Below the pieces are notes generated by a model, which saw only the letters and a list, made by a program, of their open reading frames with translations, did not search any database and had not been told where the DNA came from. From NCBI GenBank assembly GCA_027490155.1, contig JAIXYP010000035.1, forward strand, positions 1-64,000: a stretch of DNA of 64,000 nt, in the 5' to 3' direction. The translations under genes and the position numbers were made by a program. Origin of the DNA: Cytophagaceae bacterium. Lineage in GTDB: Bacteria; Bacteroidota; Bacteroidia; Cytophagales; Flexibacteraceae. Shown here piece after piece: positions 1 through 8,845 of this stretch. Positions within the stretch are counted from its first letter, which is position 1. Every line of letters begins with the position of its first letter.

Positions 1-160
1 AGGGCGATCTCCACCACTTGGGCGGTCACCATCAAATTTGCGGAAAGGAGGACGGTCGCCAGAAGGACGATCACCACCGCCGAAACGAGGGCGATCTCCA
101 CCACTTGGGCGGTCACCATCAAATTTGCGGAAAGGAGGACGGTCGCCAGAAGGACGATCA
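1..160. repeat. 87-bp in-frame tandem repeat
   Basis: Bases 1-73 recur identically at 88-160, a period of 87 bases or 29 codons. On the minus strand the unit encodes GDRP/RKFDGDRPS blocks of the low-complexity N-terminus. The identity is at DNA level, so the copies arose recently or are being homogenised. The array may continue beyond the left edge. Confidence 0.9.
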
Positions 161-432
161 GAATTGTAACGTGGGCGGTCTGAGCCAAAAGATGGTCTAT
201 CAGATCCACCAGAACGCCCGCCACGGTCGCTACCACGGCTACCACGGTCGTTGTCTTTACTAAAACCGGGGCGATCAGTGCGGAAAACAGGTTCGCCATC
301 AGCACCAGACCTACCTGCACCTTGATCGGGGCGGCTGTCGTTGCTGCGGAACCTTGGGCGGTTGTCACCACCATCGAAGTTTTTTCTTGGGCGCTCATCG
401 TTTGAGCGGCCTCCTGGGCGTATTGCCATCAT
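1..432 (-). CDS. GDRP-rich N-terminal part of a probable rRNA pseudouridine synthase (partial)
   Basis: Minus-strand reading frame that runs off the left edge, so only about 144 N-terminal residues are visible. I start it at the ATG at 432 (a second ATG follows at 429), about 45 bases downstream of a TAnnTTTG promoter element; the frame stays open upstream to about 657, so a longer start is not excluded. The visible part has no folded domain. It is a low-complexity Gly/Asp/Arg/Pro-rich segment with repeats such as GDRPSGDRPPFRKFDGDRPS. In Bacteroidota such basic extensions commonly precede the S4 and catalytic domains of RluB-type 23S rRNA pseudouridine synthases, which is my best guess. An RNA helicase or another RNA-binding protein is possible, though helicases usually carry such tails at the C-terminus. 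The catalytic part lies outside the window, so function is inferred from composition only. Confidence 0.55.
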   Translation of the reverse strand, partial: MMAIRPGGRSNDERPRKNFDGGDNRPRFRSNDSRPDQGAGRSGADGEPVFRTDRPGFSKDNDRGSRGSDRGGRSGGSDRPSFGSDRPRYNSDRPSGDRPPFRKFDGDRPSGGDRPRFGGGDRPSGDRPPFRKFDGDRPSGGDRP

Positions 433-477
433 TGAAATTGTTAAGGGCCACACATCGCTGCGTTGCCAAATGCCATG

Positions 478-485
478 CAAAGGTA
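478..485 (-). promoter_or_regulatory. Bacteroidota -7 element TACCTTTG
   Basis: A perfect TAnnTTTG on the minus strand. It predicts a transcription start near 471 and a leader of about 40 bases to the ATG at 432. I see no clear -33 TTG. It supports starting the GDRP-rich gene at 432. A second perfect TACCTTTG on the same strand at 604-597 could be an upstream promoter for the same gene. Confidence 0.6.
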
Positions 486-739
486 CGACTATTTTGGTAA
501 TCAGACAGTTCCTAATTTGGACCATCTCTTGAGTCCTACTTTTGGCAGTACTGATGTAAGATAATTTTTTAGGATTTGTGGTTACTTCCGCTAGGCCAAA
601 GGTAATATAGCTACAGAAGCGGCTTTCTTGTCTAAGGGGCACTATGTGTACCAGGCTTTAGCCAAAACGACCAGAGCCCAACTTATTTGAAATCGATTTG
701 GTTAGCCGCTTTCTTCATTACTTTGACTAGACCACTGCT

Positions 740-1141
740 ATGAAACAACAAAATCAAGTCCCGAACCGCTCTCTGGCTGGATACGCTGAATCCGCTGGCC
801 AACCAACTGGTTGGCAGTATCTAGTTGGCGTTGACTCAGCCCATAAATCCCCAAGTTCGTCCTCTGGCGCTGGACTCGTTTCAACGGCACGTCCTTCAAG
901 TCAACCATCTTATCCGGCCAATTCTAAACCGCACCATCCCCGCAATGACATGCGTATTGTGCTAATTTTGGTAGGTTTTCTTGGATTATTGTTGCTCTTC
1001 GTCCCTTACTTTTTTTCACTGGAGCAGCAGATTTCAGCGGGCACTAATCGGCGGATGATGTTCGTTGGGGTGGTGTTATGGGTCCTGTGCGCATTGTTCT
1101 GGAAACGCCGTAACCTCGATCAGGAAGATCTACTCAACTAG
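740..1141 (+). CDS. Small membrane protein of unknown function
   Basis: 133 residues that I do not recognise. The first 70 are polar and rich in Ser, Pro and Gln, probably disordered. Two hydrophobic segments follow, about residues 71-94 (starting MRIVLILVGFLG) and 106-123 (VGVVLWVLCALF), then a short charged tail, so the protein is probably an inner-membrane hairpin with a long cytoplasmic N-terminus. An internal ATG before the first membrane segment (residue 71) could give a minimal version of about 63 residues. A near-consensus -7 element (TTACTTTG, 718-725) lies just upstream. It stands alone, and the shared terminator at 1278-1312 separates it from the photolyase gene. Confidence 0.55.
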   Translation: MKQQNQVPNRSLAGYAESAGQPTGWQYLVGVDSAHKSPSSSSGAGLVSTARPSSQPSYPANSKPHHPRNDMRIVLILVGFLGLLLLFVPYFFSLEQQISAGTNRRMMFVGVVLWVLCALFWKRRNLDQEDLLN

Positions 1142-1277
1142 TCTATATACCATACAGCCATTACCTCTCCTAATCATAAGTACCTCGAATATTTCCTTTA
1201 CTAGGGCACATAATCAACTTACAGAATTGAACATGACTACCTAGTCCAATAAACCTGAATCAGGAACATTAAAAAGC

Positions 1278-1312
1278 AAAAAAGCCTTCAGATCACTCAG
1301 AAGGCTTTTTTT
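1278..1312. terminator. Bidirectional rho-independent terminator
   Basis: A 12-bp perfect stem (AAAAAAGCCTTC with GAAGGCTTTTTT) around a 10-base loop, with A-runs and T-runs that serve both strands. It sits between the converging membrane protein gene and the photolyase gene. Confidence 0.9.
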
Positions 1313-1346
1313 ATACCCTGCAAAGGAAAACGCAACTAGCTTACTA

Positions 1347-2807
1347 TTAGGCTACTTGTTTCTGCAGATGGTTAGTGCGTTCTCCTGTCTGTACAGAATG
1401 TGGATAGTGCTGCCCTAACTTGACGCCAAATTCCTCTTGCTCTTGCCGGGTCCATTCGTCAGGGTGGTTGAGGCGGTAAGCAGGTACCTTAGCCAAAATC
1501 GGTAGCCAAGTTTTGACATAATGCCCTTTAGGGTCATAGGTTTCTGCTTGTTTGGCAATGTTAAAATAGCGGTTTTCACGTGGATCGTTCCCACAACCAG
1601 CCATATAGTTCCAGTTGCCCCAATTGCTGCAAGGGTCATAGTCTAACAGCAAGTACTCGAACCAAGCTGCACCGAGCTGCCAGTTCAGCCCTAGGTCCTT
1701 AATGAAGTAAGATGCAACATTCTGCCGACCACGATTGCTCATGAAACCAGTTGCGAGCAACTCACGCATGTTGGCATCCACAAAAGGGGCTCCGATTTGT
1801 CCACTAGCCCATTTACCGAATAACTCTGGGCTGTTCCGGTGTTTGAGATTGATATTTTTGATGCCGGTAGGGCGAAATAAGGTGTTGCCATACTTTTTGG
1901 CTACAAACTTGAAGTAGTCACGCCATAGGAGCTCAAAGACCAGCCAATAGGTTGAGTCGTTATTATGGCGTTTGGCTTCATACTGTTTGACTTGGTGATA
2001 GATGTAGCGAGATGATATAGCTCCAACAGCGAGCCAAGGCGAAAACTTGCTACTGTAGTCCATCCCCAGCAAGCCATTGCGGGTTTCTTTGTAATTCTTG
2101 AGCTGGTCTGTCTCCCAGAAATAATGCTCAAGACGTGCCAAAGCGGCAGTCTCGCCGCCCATAAACTCGATCTTGCCTAAGTTCGGAACCAAGTTTGTAC
2201 TTGGCAACATTAGGTTGTCAGTTTCTAGGGTGGGGATATCCACATTGCCGACCTGTATGCCTCCCGGGACCTTAAGTTTTGTTGGGGCAGGGTAGGGAGC
2301 GTTAATTTTTGATGACTTTTCTACTTGCTTCCGGAACTCAGTGAACACATCTGGCAAAAACTTGAGCGGAAAAGGCAGTTCAGTGGGGTGGATTAGGGTA
2401 CTTCCATCAAACCATTGCGTGAGAATGCCCTTTTTCTCAAGGCTGGCCTCTAATAAGGACTCTATCTCTGTTTCCTCTGAAGTGATCTCCTTGTGCGCAT
2501 ACAGCGTGTCAACGTCAAGGGCTTTCACGAGATCTGGTATAATCGTTTCTGGGTGTCCGACCCGAATGAAAAGCTCTCCACCAATGGACCTAAGATTTTG
2601 CCTAAGGTTCTCGATCGTTTGGGTCAGGAACTGGCGTCGGTAAGGTCCGATGCGTGGGATACCGAACTGATTAGCCTCATATACTCGAGGATCGATGATA
2701 TAGATCGGGACGATCTCTTTGTCCTTTAGGCTTGCCCTATGTAGGGCTTCATGGTCTTGGATCCTGAGGTCATTTCTGAACCATACCATTATGCGTCTGT
2801 TGTCCAT
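1347..2807 (-). CDS. DASH-family cryptochrome / deoxyribodipyrimidine photolyase
   Basis: Flavoprotein of the photolyase/cryptochrome family, about 486 residues, a normal length. The N-terminal photolyase alpha/beta domain starts with the family motif VWFRNDLRI. The C-terminal FAD-binding domain carries SNRGRQNVASYF and the DASH-typical NWQLGAAWFEY, YDPCSNWGNWNY and NDPRENRYFN segments. Known DASH proteins repair cyclobutane dimers, mainly in single-stranded DNA, using blue light, with FAD and usually a folate antenna. I take the ATG at 2807 as start because it lies five residues before the conserved first strand; the frame is open to a TTG at 2891 that adds 28 unconserved residues. The gene is alone on its strand, divergent from ppiD and ending at a shared terminator. 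Confidence 0.92.
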   Translation of the reverse strand: MDNRRIMVWFRNDLRIQDHEALHRASLKDKEIVPIYIIDPRVYEANQFGIPRIGPYRRQFLTQTIENLRQNLRSIGGELFIRVGHPETIIPDLVKALDVDTLYAHKEITSEETEIESLLEASLEKKGILTQWFDGSTLIHPTELPFPLKFLPDVFTEFRKQVEKSSKINAPYPAPTKLKVPGGIQVGNVDIPTLETDNLMLPSTNLVPNLGKIEFMGGETAALARLEHYFWETDQLKNYKETRNGLLGMDYSSKFSPWLAVGAISSRYIYHQVKQYEAKRHNNDSTYWLVFELLWRDYFKFVAKKYGNTLFRPTGIKNINLKHRNSPELFGKWASGQIGAPFVDANMRELLATGFMSNRGRQNVASYFIKDLGLNWQLGAAWFEYLLLDYDPCSNWGNWNYMAGCGNDPRENRYFNIAKQAETYDPKGHYVKTWLPILAKVPAYRLNHPDEWTRQEQEEFGVKLGQHYPHSVQTGERTNHLQKQVA

Positions 2808-2931
2808 AGTCAGTGGTTTGATCTGGTTAACATCAGCGTAACAGCCTGTAAAAGTTCGGTGTTTTGGCAATTCAGTAGTTTTTTCGGACAAATAATAAGC
2901 GATCTATGTTGTTAGTGTGGCCAAACGGGGC

Positions 2932-2939
2932 TTATTTTG
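2932..2939 (+). promoter_or_regulatory. Near-consensus -7 element upstream of ppiD
   Basis: TTATTTTG differs from TAnnTTTG at one position. A TTG lies about 20 bases upstream, the usual spacing for the -33 element. The predicted leader before the ppiD start at 2981 is about 35 bases. Confidence 0.35.
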
Positions 2940-2980
2940 CGTCCTTACATAACAACTATAGTAACCTCTTTAACGACTAA

Positions 2981-5101
2981 ATGGCTCTTATTACCAAAAT
3001 CCAGCAGCACTCTGGCATCGCTGTTACTGTTATCGTCATTGCCATTGCCCTTTTTATCGTCGGTGGCGATCTGCTTTCGAGCAACTCGTTGTTACGTGGT
3101 AGTGGCGGCACATCCATCGGCCAAATAGCCGGGACCGATATAGACGCCAAAAAATACCAAGCTGAGCTAGACCAGCTTGAGTATGAATATCAACTCGCAA
3201 ACAACAAGCAACCAGGCGAACAAGAACGGCAAGGTATCAGGGATCAAGCTTGGACTACGTTGCTTAATAAATATGGCTTTGGTCCAGAGTACGACAAAAT
3301 TGGCCTTCAGGTCACTGCAGACGAACTTGTGGATATGGTACAGGGCGAAAATATCCACCCAGGCCTAAAACAAGCATTTACAGATCCTGCCACAGGCCAA
3401 GTTGATCGTGACAAAATCCGTGAGTACCTCAAGCAAATCAACAGCCTGAAGGAAAAGAACGAGCAAGCTGCCCAGCAGTATGCTATCTGGATGAACTTCG
3501 AACGTAAACTGCCAGAAGATCGTAAACGTACTAAGTACGAGGCCTTGCTTACCAAGTCAATCTATGTAACCTCTGCCGAAGCTGAGCGTGAGTACACGGC
3601 CCAAACCGCCAAGGTATCTGCTAAGTATGTCTTTGTGCCTTATTTCAGCATCGCTGACAGCACAATCAAGCCAACTGAGGAGCAATTGAGCGCCTACCTA
3701 GCTGACCACAAAGACAAGTACAAAGCACAAGATTCCCGTACGATCGACTATGTACAGTTTATGTTGACACCAGATCGTGAAGACAGCGCTGCCTTCAATA
3801 CTGAAGTCGCTGGTCTACGTTCCGAATTTGCCAATGCACCAGACGACACAGCCTACGCCGCTAGCAAGTCTGACAGCCCAGAGAAACTAAAGTCTATCCC
3901 GGCCAACGAGCTTCCTGCGCAAATCGCTGGTTTGAAATTGCAAAAGGATAGCGTCTATGGTCCGTTCACCCTTGGTGATAATGTCACACTCTATAAAGTC
4001 CGCGACATTAAAAATGAAGGAGACTATTCTGCCAAGGCAAGCCACATCCTCATCAAGTGGAACAGCACAGCAGATACTTCGAAAGCATTTGCAAAAGCCA
4101 AGGCGCAAGGTGTCCTAAGCAAAATCAAAGGCGGTGCCAGTTTTGAAGAAATGGCCCGCATCTACGGTACTGACGGCACGTCTACTCAAGGAGGCGATCT
4201 AGGATGGTTCAGTGCTGGCCGTATGGTTAAGCCTTTCCAAGATGCCGTCTTTGCAGCTTCTGGTCGTGGGTTGTTGCCTACGCTTACCGAAACTGAATTT
4301 GGTTACCACATCATCAAGGTCACCGAGCCTAAGACGAACCTTAAATACCAAGTCGTAACCCTAGCACGCAAACTAGAGGCTAGCAGCCGGACACGCGAGC
4401 TTGTTTATAATAAAGCAAGGGTTTTCATGACTGAGGCTACAGACACTGCCGCGTTTTACGCTGCAATCAAAAAGGCTAACCTGACCAAACAGTCAGCTGT
4501 CAACCTCCAGAAAAATGCACAGTATGTCAATGACATTGCTGATGCGCGTTCGATCGTCCGTTGGGCTTTCCTTGAAGGTAAAGTTGGCGAGCTTGCCAAA
4601 TCACCATTTGATTTCAAGGATCGTTATGTGGTTGTGGCCTTGACCCGTCAGTCTGAAGAAGGCAAACCAACAGTTGCTGAGTTCCGTGACCAATTGGCTG
4701 CCGAAGTCCGCAAACAAGTAAAAGCTGAGCAGATCATTGCCAAAATCAATGGTGCCAAAACCCTAGAGGAAATGAAAGCCAAATATGGTGATGCTGCTAT
4801 TCTGAATTCTGCCCCAGACATCACGTTGGCCTCTACCTCTATGCCAGACGTAGGTTATGACCCAATTGCGGTTGGCCGTCTGTTTGGCCTCAAACAAGGT
4901 GCTTCTACTGCCCCGTTTGCAGCAGAAACTGGTGTCGTTGCCTTGATGAGCGAGAAATCAACCCCAGCACCAAAAATTGCTGACTATACCTCTTACAAAA
5001 CCAGCATTCAGCAACGCCGTGCTGGTCCAGTAACTTACTACCTCACAGAGGCGGTAAAAGAACTGAAAGGTGTTAAGGATGATCGTATCCAGATCCAATA
5101 A
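2981..5101 (+). CDS. ppiD: PpiD/SurA-like periplasmic peptidyl-prolyl isomerase
   Basis: 706-residue membrane-anchored foldase. A short cytoplasmic N-terminus (MALITKIQQHSG) precedes one transmembrane helix at about residues 12-33. A SurA/PpiD-type N-terminal chaperone region follows (about 40-215), then a parvulin (PpiC) domain at about 350-455 with SHILIKW, GGDLGWFSAGRMVKPF and EFGYHIIKV, then a long C-terminal region. Family members assist folding of secreted and outer-membrane proteins on the periplasmic face. The length fits Bacteroidota PpiD-like proteins. The ATG at 2981 puts the helix near the N-terminus. The gene is monocistronic, with a near-consensus promoter upstream and a strong terminator after the stop. 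Confidence 0.9.
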   Translation: MALITKIQQHSGIAVTVIVIAIALFIVGGDLLSSNSLLRGSGGTSIGQIAGTDIDAKKYQAELDQLEYEYQLANNKQPGEQERQGIRDQAWTTLLNKYGFGPEYDKIGLQVTADELVDMVQGENIHPGLKQAFTDPATGQVDRDKIREYLKQINSLKEKNEQAAQQYAIWMNFERKLPEDRKRTKYEALLTKSIYVTSAEAEREYTAQTAKVSAKYVFVPYFSIADSTIKPTEEQLSAYLADHKDKYKAQDSRTIDYVQFMLTPDREDSAAFNTEVAGLRSEFANAPDDTAYAASKSDSPEKLKSIPANELPAQIAGLKLQKDSVYGPFTLGDNVTLYKVRDIKNEGDYSAKASHILIKWNSTADTSKAFAKAKAQGVLSKIKGGASFEEMARIYGTDGTSTQGGDLGWFSAGRMVKPFQDAVFAASGRGLLPTLTETEFGYHIIKVTEPKTNLKYQVVTLARKLEASSRTRELVYNKARVFMTEATDTAAFYAAIKKANLTKQSAVNLQKNAQYVNDIADARSIVRWAFLEGKVGELAKSPFDFKDRYVVVALTRQSEEGKPTVAEFRDQLAAEVRKQVKAEQIIAKINGAKTLEEMKAKYGDAAILNSAPDITLASTSMPDVGYDPIAVGRLFGLKQGASTAPFAAETGVVALMSEKSTPAPKIADYTSYKTSIQQRRAGPVTYYLTEAVKELKGVKDDRIQIQ

Positions 5102-5125
5102 GGATCGATAAAAAATCGGCATTAC

Positions 5126-5161
5126 AAAAAAGGCTACCATTTGAGATTGGTAGCCTTTTTT
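5126..5161 (+). terminator. Rho-independent terminator of ppiD
   Basis: A 14-bp perfect stem (AAAAAAGGCTACCA with TGGTAGCCTTTTTT) around an 8-base loop, 24 bases after the ppiD stop. The A-rich 5' arm lets it also stop minus-strand transcription from the DUF58 gene. Confidence 0.9.
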
Positions 5162-5295
5162 ATGCTTTATGTGCTAACGGTGATTCGTTGTCGGTGGATA
5201 GCAGGTCCAAATACAGGATTGCCTTCAAGAGTCGGGCAAATGCTGGAGGCCAATGTTCACGTGTAGGCAACCCAAATGTGGATTAGGTAGAGCAG

Positions 5296-6177
5296 CTACT
5301 GGCTCTTCATTCCACGGTTCCGAACTTTGAAGAGCCGGACCAATTGGGGTACATAATCCTCATCAGTCTTAACGGCTAGGTAGTTAACTTGGTTTTGCTT
5401 GCAGAACAACTCTATGCGGTTGCGCTGTTGGTTGAACCTATCAGCCACCAATTTGCCAAATAATCCAGAGCTGGTATTGAGCCAGACTGTTCGACCTTGC
5501 TCTTTATCCTCAACTGGGACAATACCCACTTTAGGGAAATTGGTCTCGATGGGGTCCACCATCTGGATGATGATCAAGTCATGACGACGGGCAATAGCCT
5601 TCAGGCTATTTTCGTAAGGCTTCTCGTCGATAAAGTCTGAAATCAGGATCACGATGCTCCTGCGCTTTAGGATATTGAGCCCAAAGAATAGGGCTTGGTT
5701 AATGTCCGTTTTGATCGAAAGTGGATTGAGCTTAAATAAACTCTGGACGATCATATAGGCATAATTGAGGCCTTTATGCGGTTTAATGTACTTCTCACGA
5801 ATGTCACTGAAGCAGAACATACCGGCCTGGCTGCCCTGCTTTATAGCCGAAATTGTTAAGACTCCTGCTATCTCCTTGGCTAGGTCTAGCTTTTTCTGGC
5901 TCTGAAGCCCAACTGTTTGTGAGGCGCTGACATCAAGCATGAAGAAGACAGTTTGTTCCTTTTCTTCCTTAAAGGTCTTGACAAATACCCCATGACCCTT
6001 AGCGGTTACGTTCCAGTCGATGGACCGAACATCGTCACCATATTGGTAGGCGCGGATGTCATCAAACTCAAGGCCTGTACCCTTAAAGACGGAGTTATAA
6101 TTACCTTGCATCCGTGCATCAACCGCCTTCCTGATCTGGATTTCGTACTTGTTGAGCTTCTGAAATATCTCTTTCAT
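5296..6177 (-). CDS. DUF58 domain protein (MoxR-associated, von Willebrand A-like)
   Basis: 293 residues carrying the DUF58 hallmark FDDIRAYQYGDDVRSIDWNV near residues 40-58, then a von Willebrand A-like domain starting VFFMLDVSAS (MIDAS-like DxSxS) and containing VILISDFID. DUF58 proteins normally sit with a MoxR-family AAA ATPase and VWA proteins, and may take part in metal-dependent assembly or stress processes; their molecular role is poorly defined. No MoxR gene lies beside it here: it is alone on the minus strand, divergent from the DUF4296 gene. ATG start at 6177. Confidence 0.85.
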   Translation of the reverse strand: MKEIFQKLNKYEIQIRKAVDARMQGNYNSVFKGTGLEFDDIRAYQYGDDVRSIDWNVTAKGHGVFVKTFKEEKEQTVFFMLDVSASQTVGLQSQKKLDLAKEIAGVLTISAIKQGSQAGMFCFSDIREKYIKPHKGLNYAYMIVQSLFKLNPLSIKTDINQALFFGLNILKRRSIVILISDFIDEKPYENSLKAIARRHDLIIIQMVDPIETNFPKVGIVPVEDKEQGRTVWLNTSSGLFGKLVADRFNQQRNRIELFCKQNQVNYLAVKTDEDYVPQLVRLFKVRNRGMKSQ

Positions 6178-6300
6178 GCGGTCAATTTGGGGCGGCTAGC
6201 AATGGAGTAGGGCACTAGGTTGTCCATCAAAATCGTTCTGGGCAAAGCGTACTTACGCTATCTTGCAGCAAATTACATGATGGGGACTATAAATCGTACG

Positions 6301-6729
6301 ATGGCTGGGTCAAATGGCTGGTCAAAAAGATCATGGGATGTTTTTGGGCTGTCTAAAAGTGGACTTTTCTGGGTGGCCCAAAGGCGACTAATCCTTATCT
6401 TGGTCAGCTGCTTGACCATATCTGGTTGTGGACAAGATCTAGAAACTGTGCCTGCTGATGTCTTAACACCCGATCAGATGACAAGGTTCTTGATACAGGT
6501 ACATATTGCCGAGACCAAGACCGTGAACGGAGGCTTTCCACTCGATACCAGCCTCGTGATGTACCAATACTATCACCAACGGATATTGGACCGGATGAAA
6601 CTGGACACTGGACTGGTCAACCGCAGTCTTAGATTTTACTCCCATTCGCCAAAACAAACGAGCCTTATCTACGAAAAAGTAGTTGATAGCCTAGGCCTGC
6701 GCAACTCTACCGCGAATGACAGATTTTAG
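6301..6729 (+). CDS. DUF4296 lipoprotein
   Basis: A small lipoprotein recognised by the DUF4296 pattern: an acidic start (LTPDQMTRFLIQVHIAE), then YQYYHQRILDRMKLD and a C-terminal FYSHSPKQTSLIYEKVVDSL. A hydrophobic stretch RRLILILVSCLTISGC ends in a lipobox whose cysteine would be lipidated, so the mature protein should sit in a periplasm-facing membrane. The start is uncertain: the ATG at 6301 gives an unusually long leader, and a GTG at 6373 would give a normal 19-residue signal peptide. The frame is open back to 6220. DUF4296 is known essentially from Bacteroidota and its function is unknown. The last 14 bases overlap the start of the following dehydrogenase gene, so the two are probably translationally coupled. 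Confidence 0.75.
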   Translation: MAGSNGWSKRSWDVFGLSKSGLFWVAQRRLILILVSCLTISGCGQDLETVPADVLTPDQMTRFLIQVHIAETKTVNGGFPLDTSLVMYQYYHQRILDRMKLDTGLVNRSLRFYSHSPKQTSLIYEKVVDSLGLRNSTANDRF

Positions 6730-7525
6730 GAACAAGGTTGTTTTAATCACAGGTGGCAGCTCGGGCATTGGGTTGGCCCTAGCGCACGCCTTCGGTCAGG
6801 ATGGCGCCAAAATTATGATTTCGGGCCGGAATGAGCTAAACCTTCAAGCGGCCATTGTAGAGCTCCAGACAGCTGGTATAATGGCCTCTGGCCTGGTGGC
6901 TGATGTCACTAAGCAGGAAGATTGCCAAGATTTGGTAAGTAAAACAGTCTCCTTGTTTGGTCAGCTTGATGTCTTGATCAACAATGCTGGCATCAGTATG
7001 CGGGCCATGTTTGAGGACCTAGACCTTGTGGTACTAGAGCAACTAATGGCCACTAACTTTTGGGGATCAGTTTATTGCACCAAGGCAGCATTACCTCATA
7101 TTTTGGCTAATAGGGGCAATATCGTCAGCATTAGTAGCATTGCAGGCCTTCGTGGTTTACCTGGTCGGACGGGATACAGTGCAAGCAAGGCAGCACTTCA
7201 AGGTTTTATGGAGGCTTTGAGGGTGGAGTTGCTCAAAACCGGCGTACATGTCCTGATGGTTTATCCTGGGTATACCGCTTCCAATATCCGTAAGTCCGCA
7301 CTTAACAAGGTGGGTGCTACACAGGCCGAAAACCCACTAGACGAGTCTAAACTGATGCCCGCCGAGGTGGTAGCTAAGGCAGTACTCAACGCGACTGCCG
7401 TCAGGAAACGAGACCTTGTATTGACTACCCAAGGCAAAATGACAGCCTTCCTAAACAAGTTTATACCTGGAATTATGGATGGGGTGGTCTATAACTTTAT
7501 GAAGCGCGAAGGTGATTTGCGATAG
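6716..7525 (+). CDS. Short-chain dehydrogenase/reductase (SDR)
   Basis: 269 residues with a complete classical SDR signature: nucleotide-binding TGGSSGIG (12-19), NNAG (89-92), catalytic Ser near 140 and YSASK (Tyr154, Lys158). A late loop VYPGYTASNIR is typical of eukaryote-like DHRS7-type SDRs common in Bacteroidota. It is probably an NAD(P)H-dependent oxidoreductase of a lipid-like or carbonyl substrate; the substrate cannot be told from sequence. Its ATG lies inside the end of the DUF4296 gene, and it converges on rarA. Confidence 0.88.
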   Translation: MTDFRNKVVLITGGSSGIGLALAHAFGQDGAKIMISGRNELNLQAAIVELQTAGIMASGLVADVTKQEDCQDLVSKTVSLFGQLDVLINNAGISMRAMFEDLDLVVLEQLMATNFWGSVYCTKAALPHILANRGNIVSISSIAGLRGLPGRTGYSASKAALQGFMEALRVELLKTGVHVLMVYPGYTASNIRKSALNKVGATQAENPLDESKLMPAEVVAKAVLNATAVRKRDLVLTTQGKMTAFLNKFIPGIMDGVVYNFMKREGDLR

Positions 7526-7555
7526 GTCTATCAATTCACCAGACTTACTGAGGCC

Positions 7556-8845
7556 TTAATAGCCATACTTAGATTTCCATAAGGCCCTGAGGCGGATTCG
7601 CAGTTCGTCCTCTCGTGCATTGTGCCCTGGGTCATAGAGCTTTAGTCCCTTAAGCTGATCAGGCATAAACTCCTGGTCGACAAAGTTCTCGTCATAGTCG
7701 TGGGCGTATTGGTAGTTTTGGCCATAACCTTCCTGCTTCATTAGTTTGGAAGGGGCGTTGCGCAAGTGCAATGGAACTGGTAGGTCACCTGTTTTAGCCA
7801 CGGTCGCCTGCGCTTGATTTATGGCTATATAACTGGCATTTGACTTAGGTGAGGCTGCCAAATAGCTCACCATCTGAGACAAGATGATCCTTGACTCGGG
7901 CATGCCTATAAACGACACTGACTGAAAACATGCCGAAGCCATCACCATAGCTGTTGGGTTGGCATTGCCAATGTCCTCACTGGCCAAGATGACCAGCCTT
8001 CTGGCGATAAACTTGGGGTCCTCGCCGCCAGCGATCATACGGGCGAGGTAATAGGTTGCGGCATTGGGGTCACTTCCCCTAATCGACTTGATAAAGGCCG
8101 AGATGATGTCATAGTGCTGCTCTCCATCCTTGTCATACAGGACGGTACGGGTTTGGGCCGACTTGATCACGGCCGAATCATCGATTAGAATCGGTCCATT
8201 ATTGCCATCGCTCAGGAAATCTACGACTAGCTCTAGCAGGTTTAACAAAGCGCGTGCATCACCGCCTGAAAGCCTGATTAGGGCCTCATACTCCGACAGT
8301 GTAATGGGCTTGGCTGCCAAAATATCGTCGTCAACCAATGCTGAGCGTAGTAAAGCTACCAGATGATGTTGCTCAAGTGGGCGGAGTGTATAGACACGAC
8401 ATCGGCTCAGTAGCGCATTGTTGACCTCAAACGAGGGATTCTATGTCGTGGCACCAATCAAGGTCAATAGGCCCTCTTCGACGGCCTTGAGCAGAGCATC
8501 TTGCTGTGACTTGCTAAATCGGTGGATCTCGTCCAGAAACAAGATGGTGCCTGGTTGAGTCTTGGCTTTCTCGATGACCTCACGGATCTCTTTAACACCC
8601 ACCTGTACTGCGCTCAGTGCGATGAAAGGGCGGTTCTGGGCCTGTGCCAAGATGCGCGCTAAGGTCGTCTTACCAACTCCGGGTGGTCCCCATAATATAA
8701 TCGAGTGAAGCACACCGTGCTCTGCCATCCGACGCAAAACACCATCCGGACCCACTAGGTGATCTTGGCCGATGTATTGGGCCAAAGTCGTTGGTCTGAT
8801 GCGTTCGGCGAGCGGACGAGGGCTAGGTGGGGGTGCGAATAGCAT
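7556..8845 (-). pseudogene. rarA: rarA (mgsA) AAA+ recombination factor, interrupted by an in-frame TAG
   Basis: The frame encodes a full-length RarA (about 429 codons) except for one TAG at 8443-8441. The N-terminal piece has Walker [10 protein letters not shown] and Walker B FLDEIHRF and reaches the sensor-1 motif GATT; the next codon is TAG, and the same frame continues directly with [17 protein letters not shown], the conserved remainder of GATTENPSFEV. So TAG replaces the near-invariant Glu, explained by a single GAG to TAG change, with no frameshift. The rest (LSGGDARALLNLLE, the C-terminal tetramerisation region) is intact to 7556. RarA acts at stalled replication forks with SSB. A truncated 134-residue product would lack sensor 1, the arginine finger and the lid. 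I use the ATG at 8845 ([18 protein letters not shown]). A recent nonsense mutation or a sequencing error are the main explanations. Confidence 0.9.

Noticed and set aside
1-160. Direct repeats resembling a CRISPR array
   Set aside because: The 87-base period has no constant repeat/variable spacer pattern; it keeps an open frame on the minus strand and codes for GDRP blocks.
18-263. Plus-strand frame rich in His and Gly over the repeats
   Set aside because: It is the mirror of the minus-strand GDRP coding repeats; the minus strand has a promoter, an ATG and a longer open frame.
6661-7525. Frequent CTAG tetranucleotides
   Set aside because: I count five in this stretch, close to random expectation; it is only notable because CTAG is rare in some other bacteria.
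8441-8443. TAG in rarA as pyrrolysine or another recoded residue
   Set aside because: The family has Glu here, TAG is used as a normal stop by neighbouring genes, and there is no sign of pyrrolysine genes in the window.
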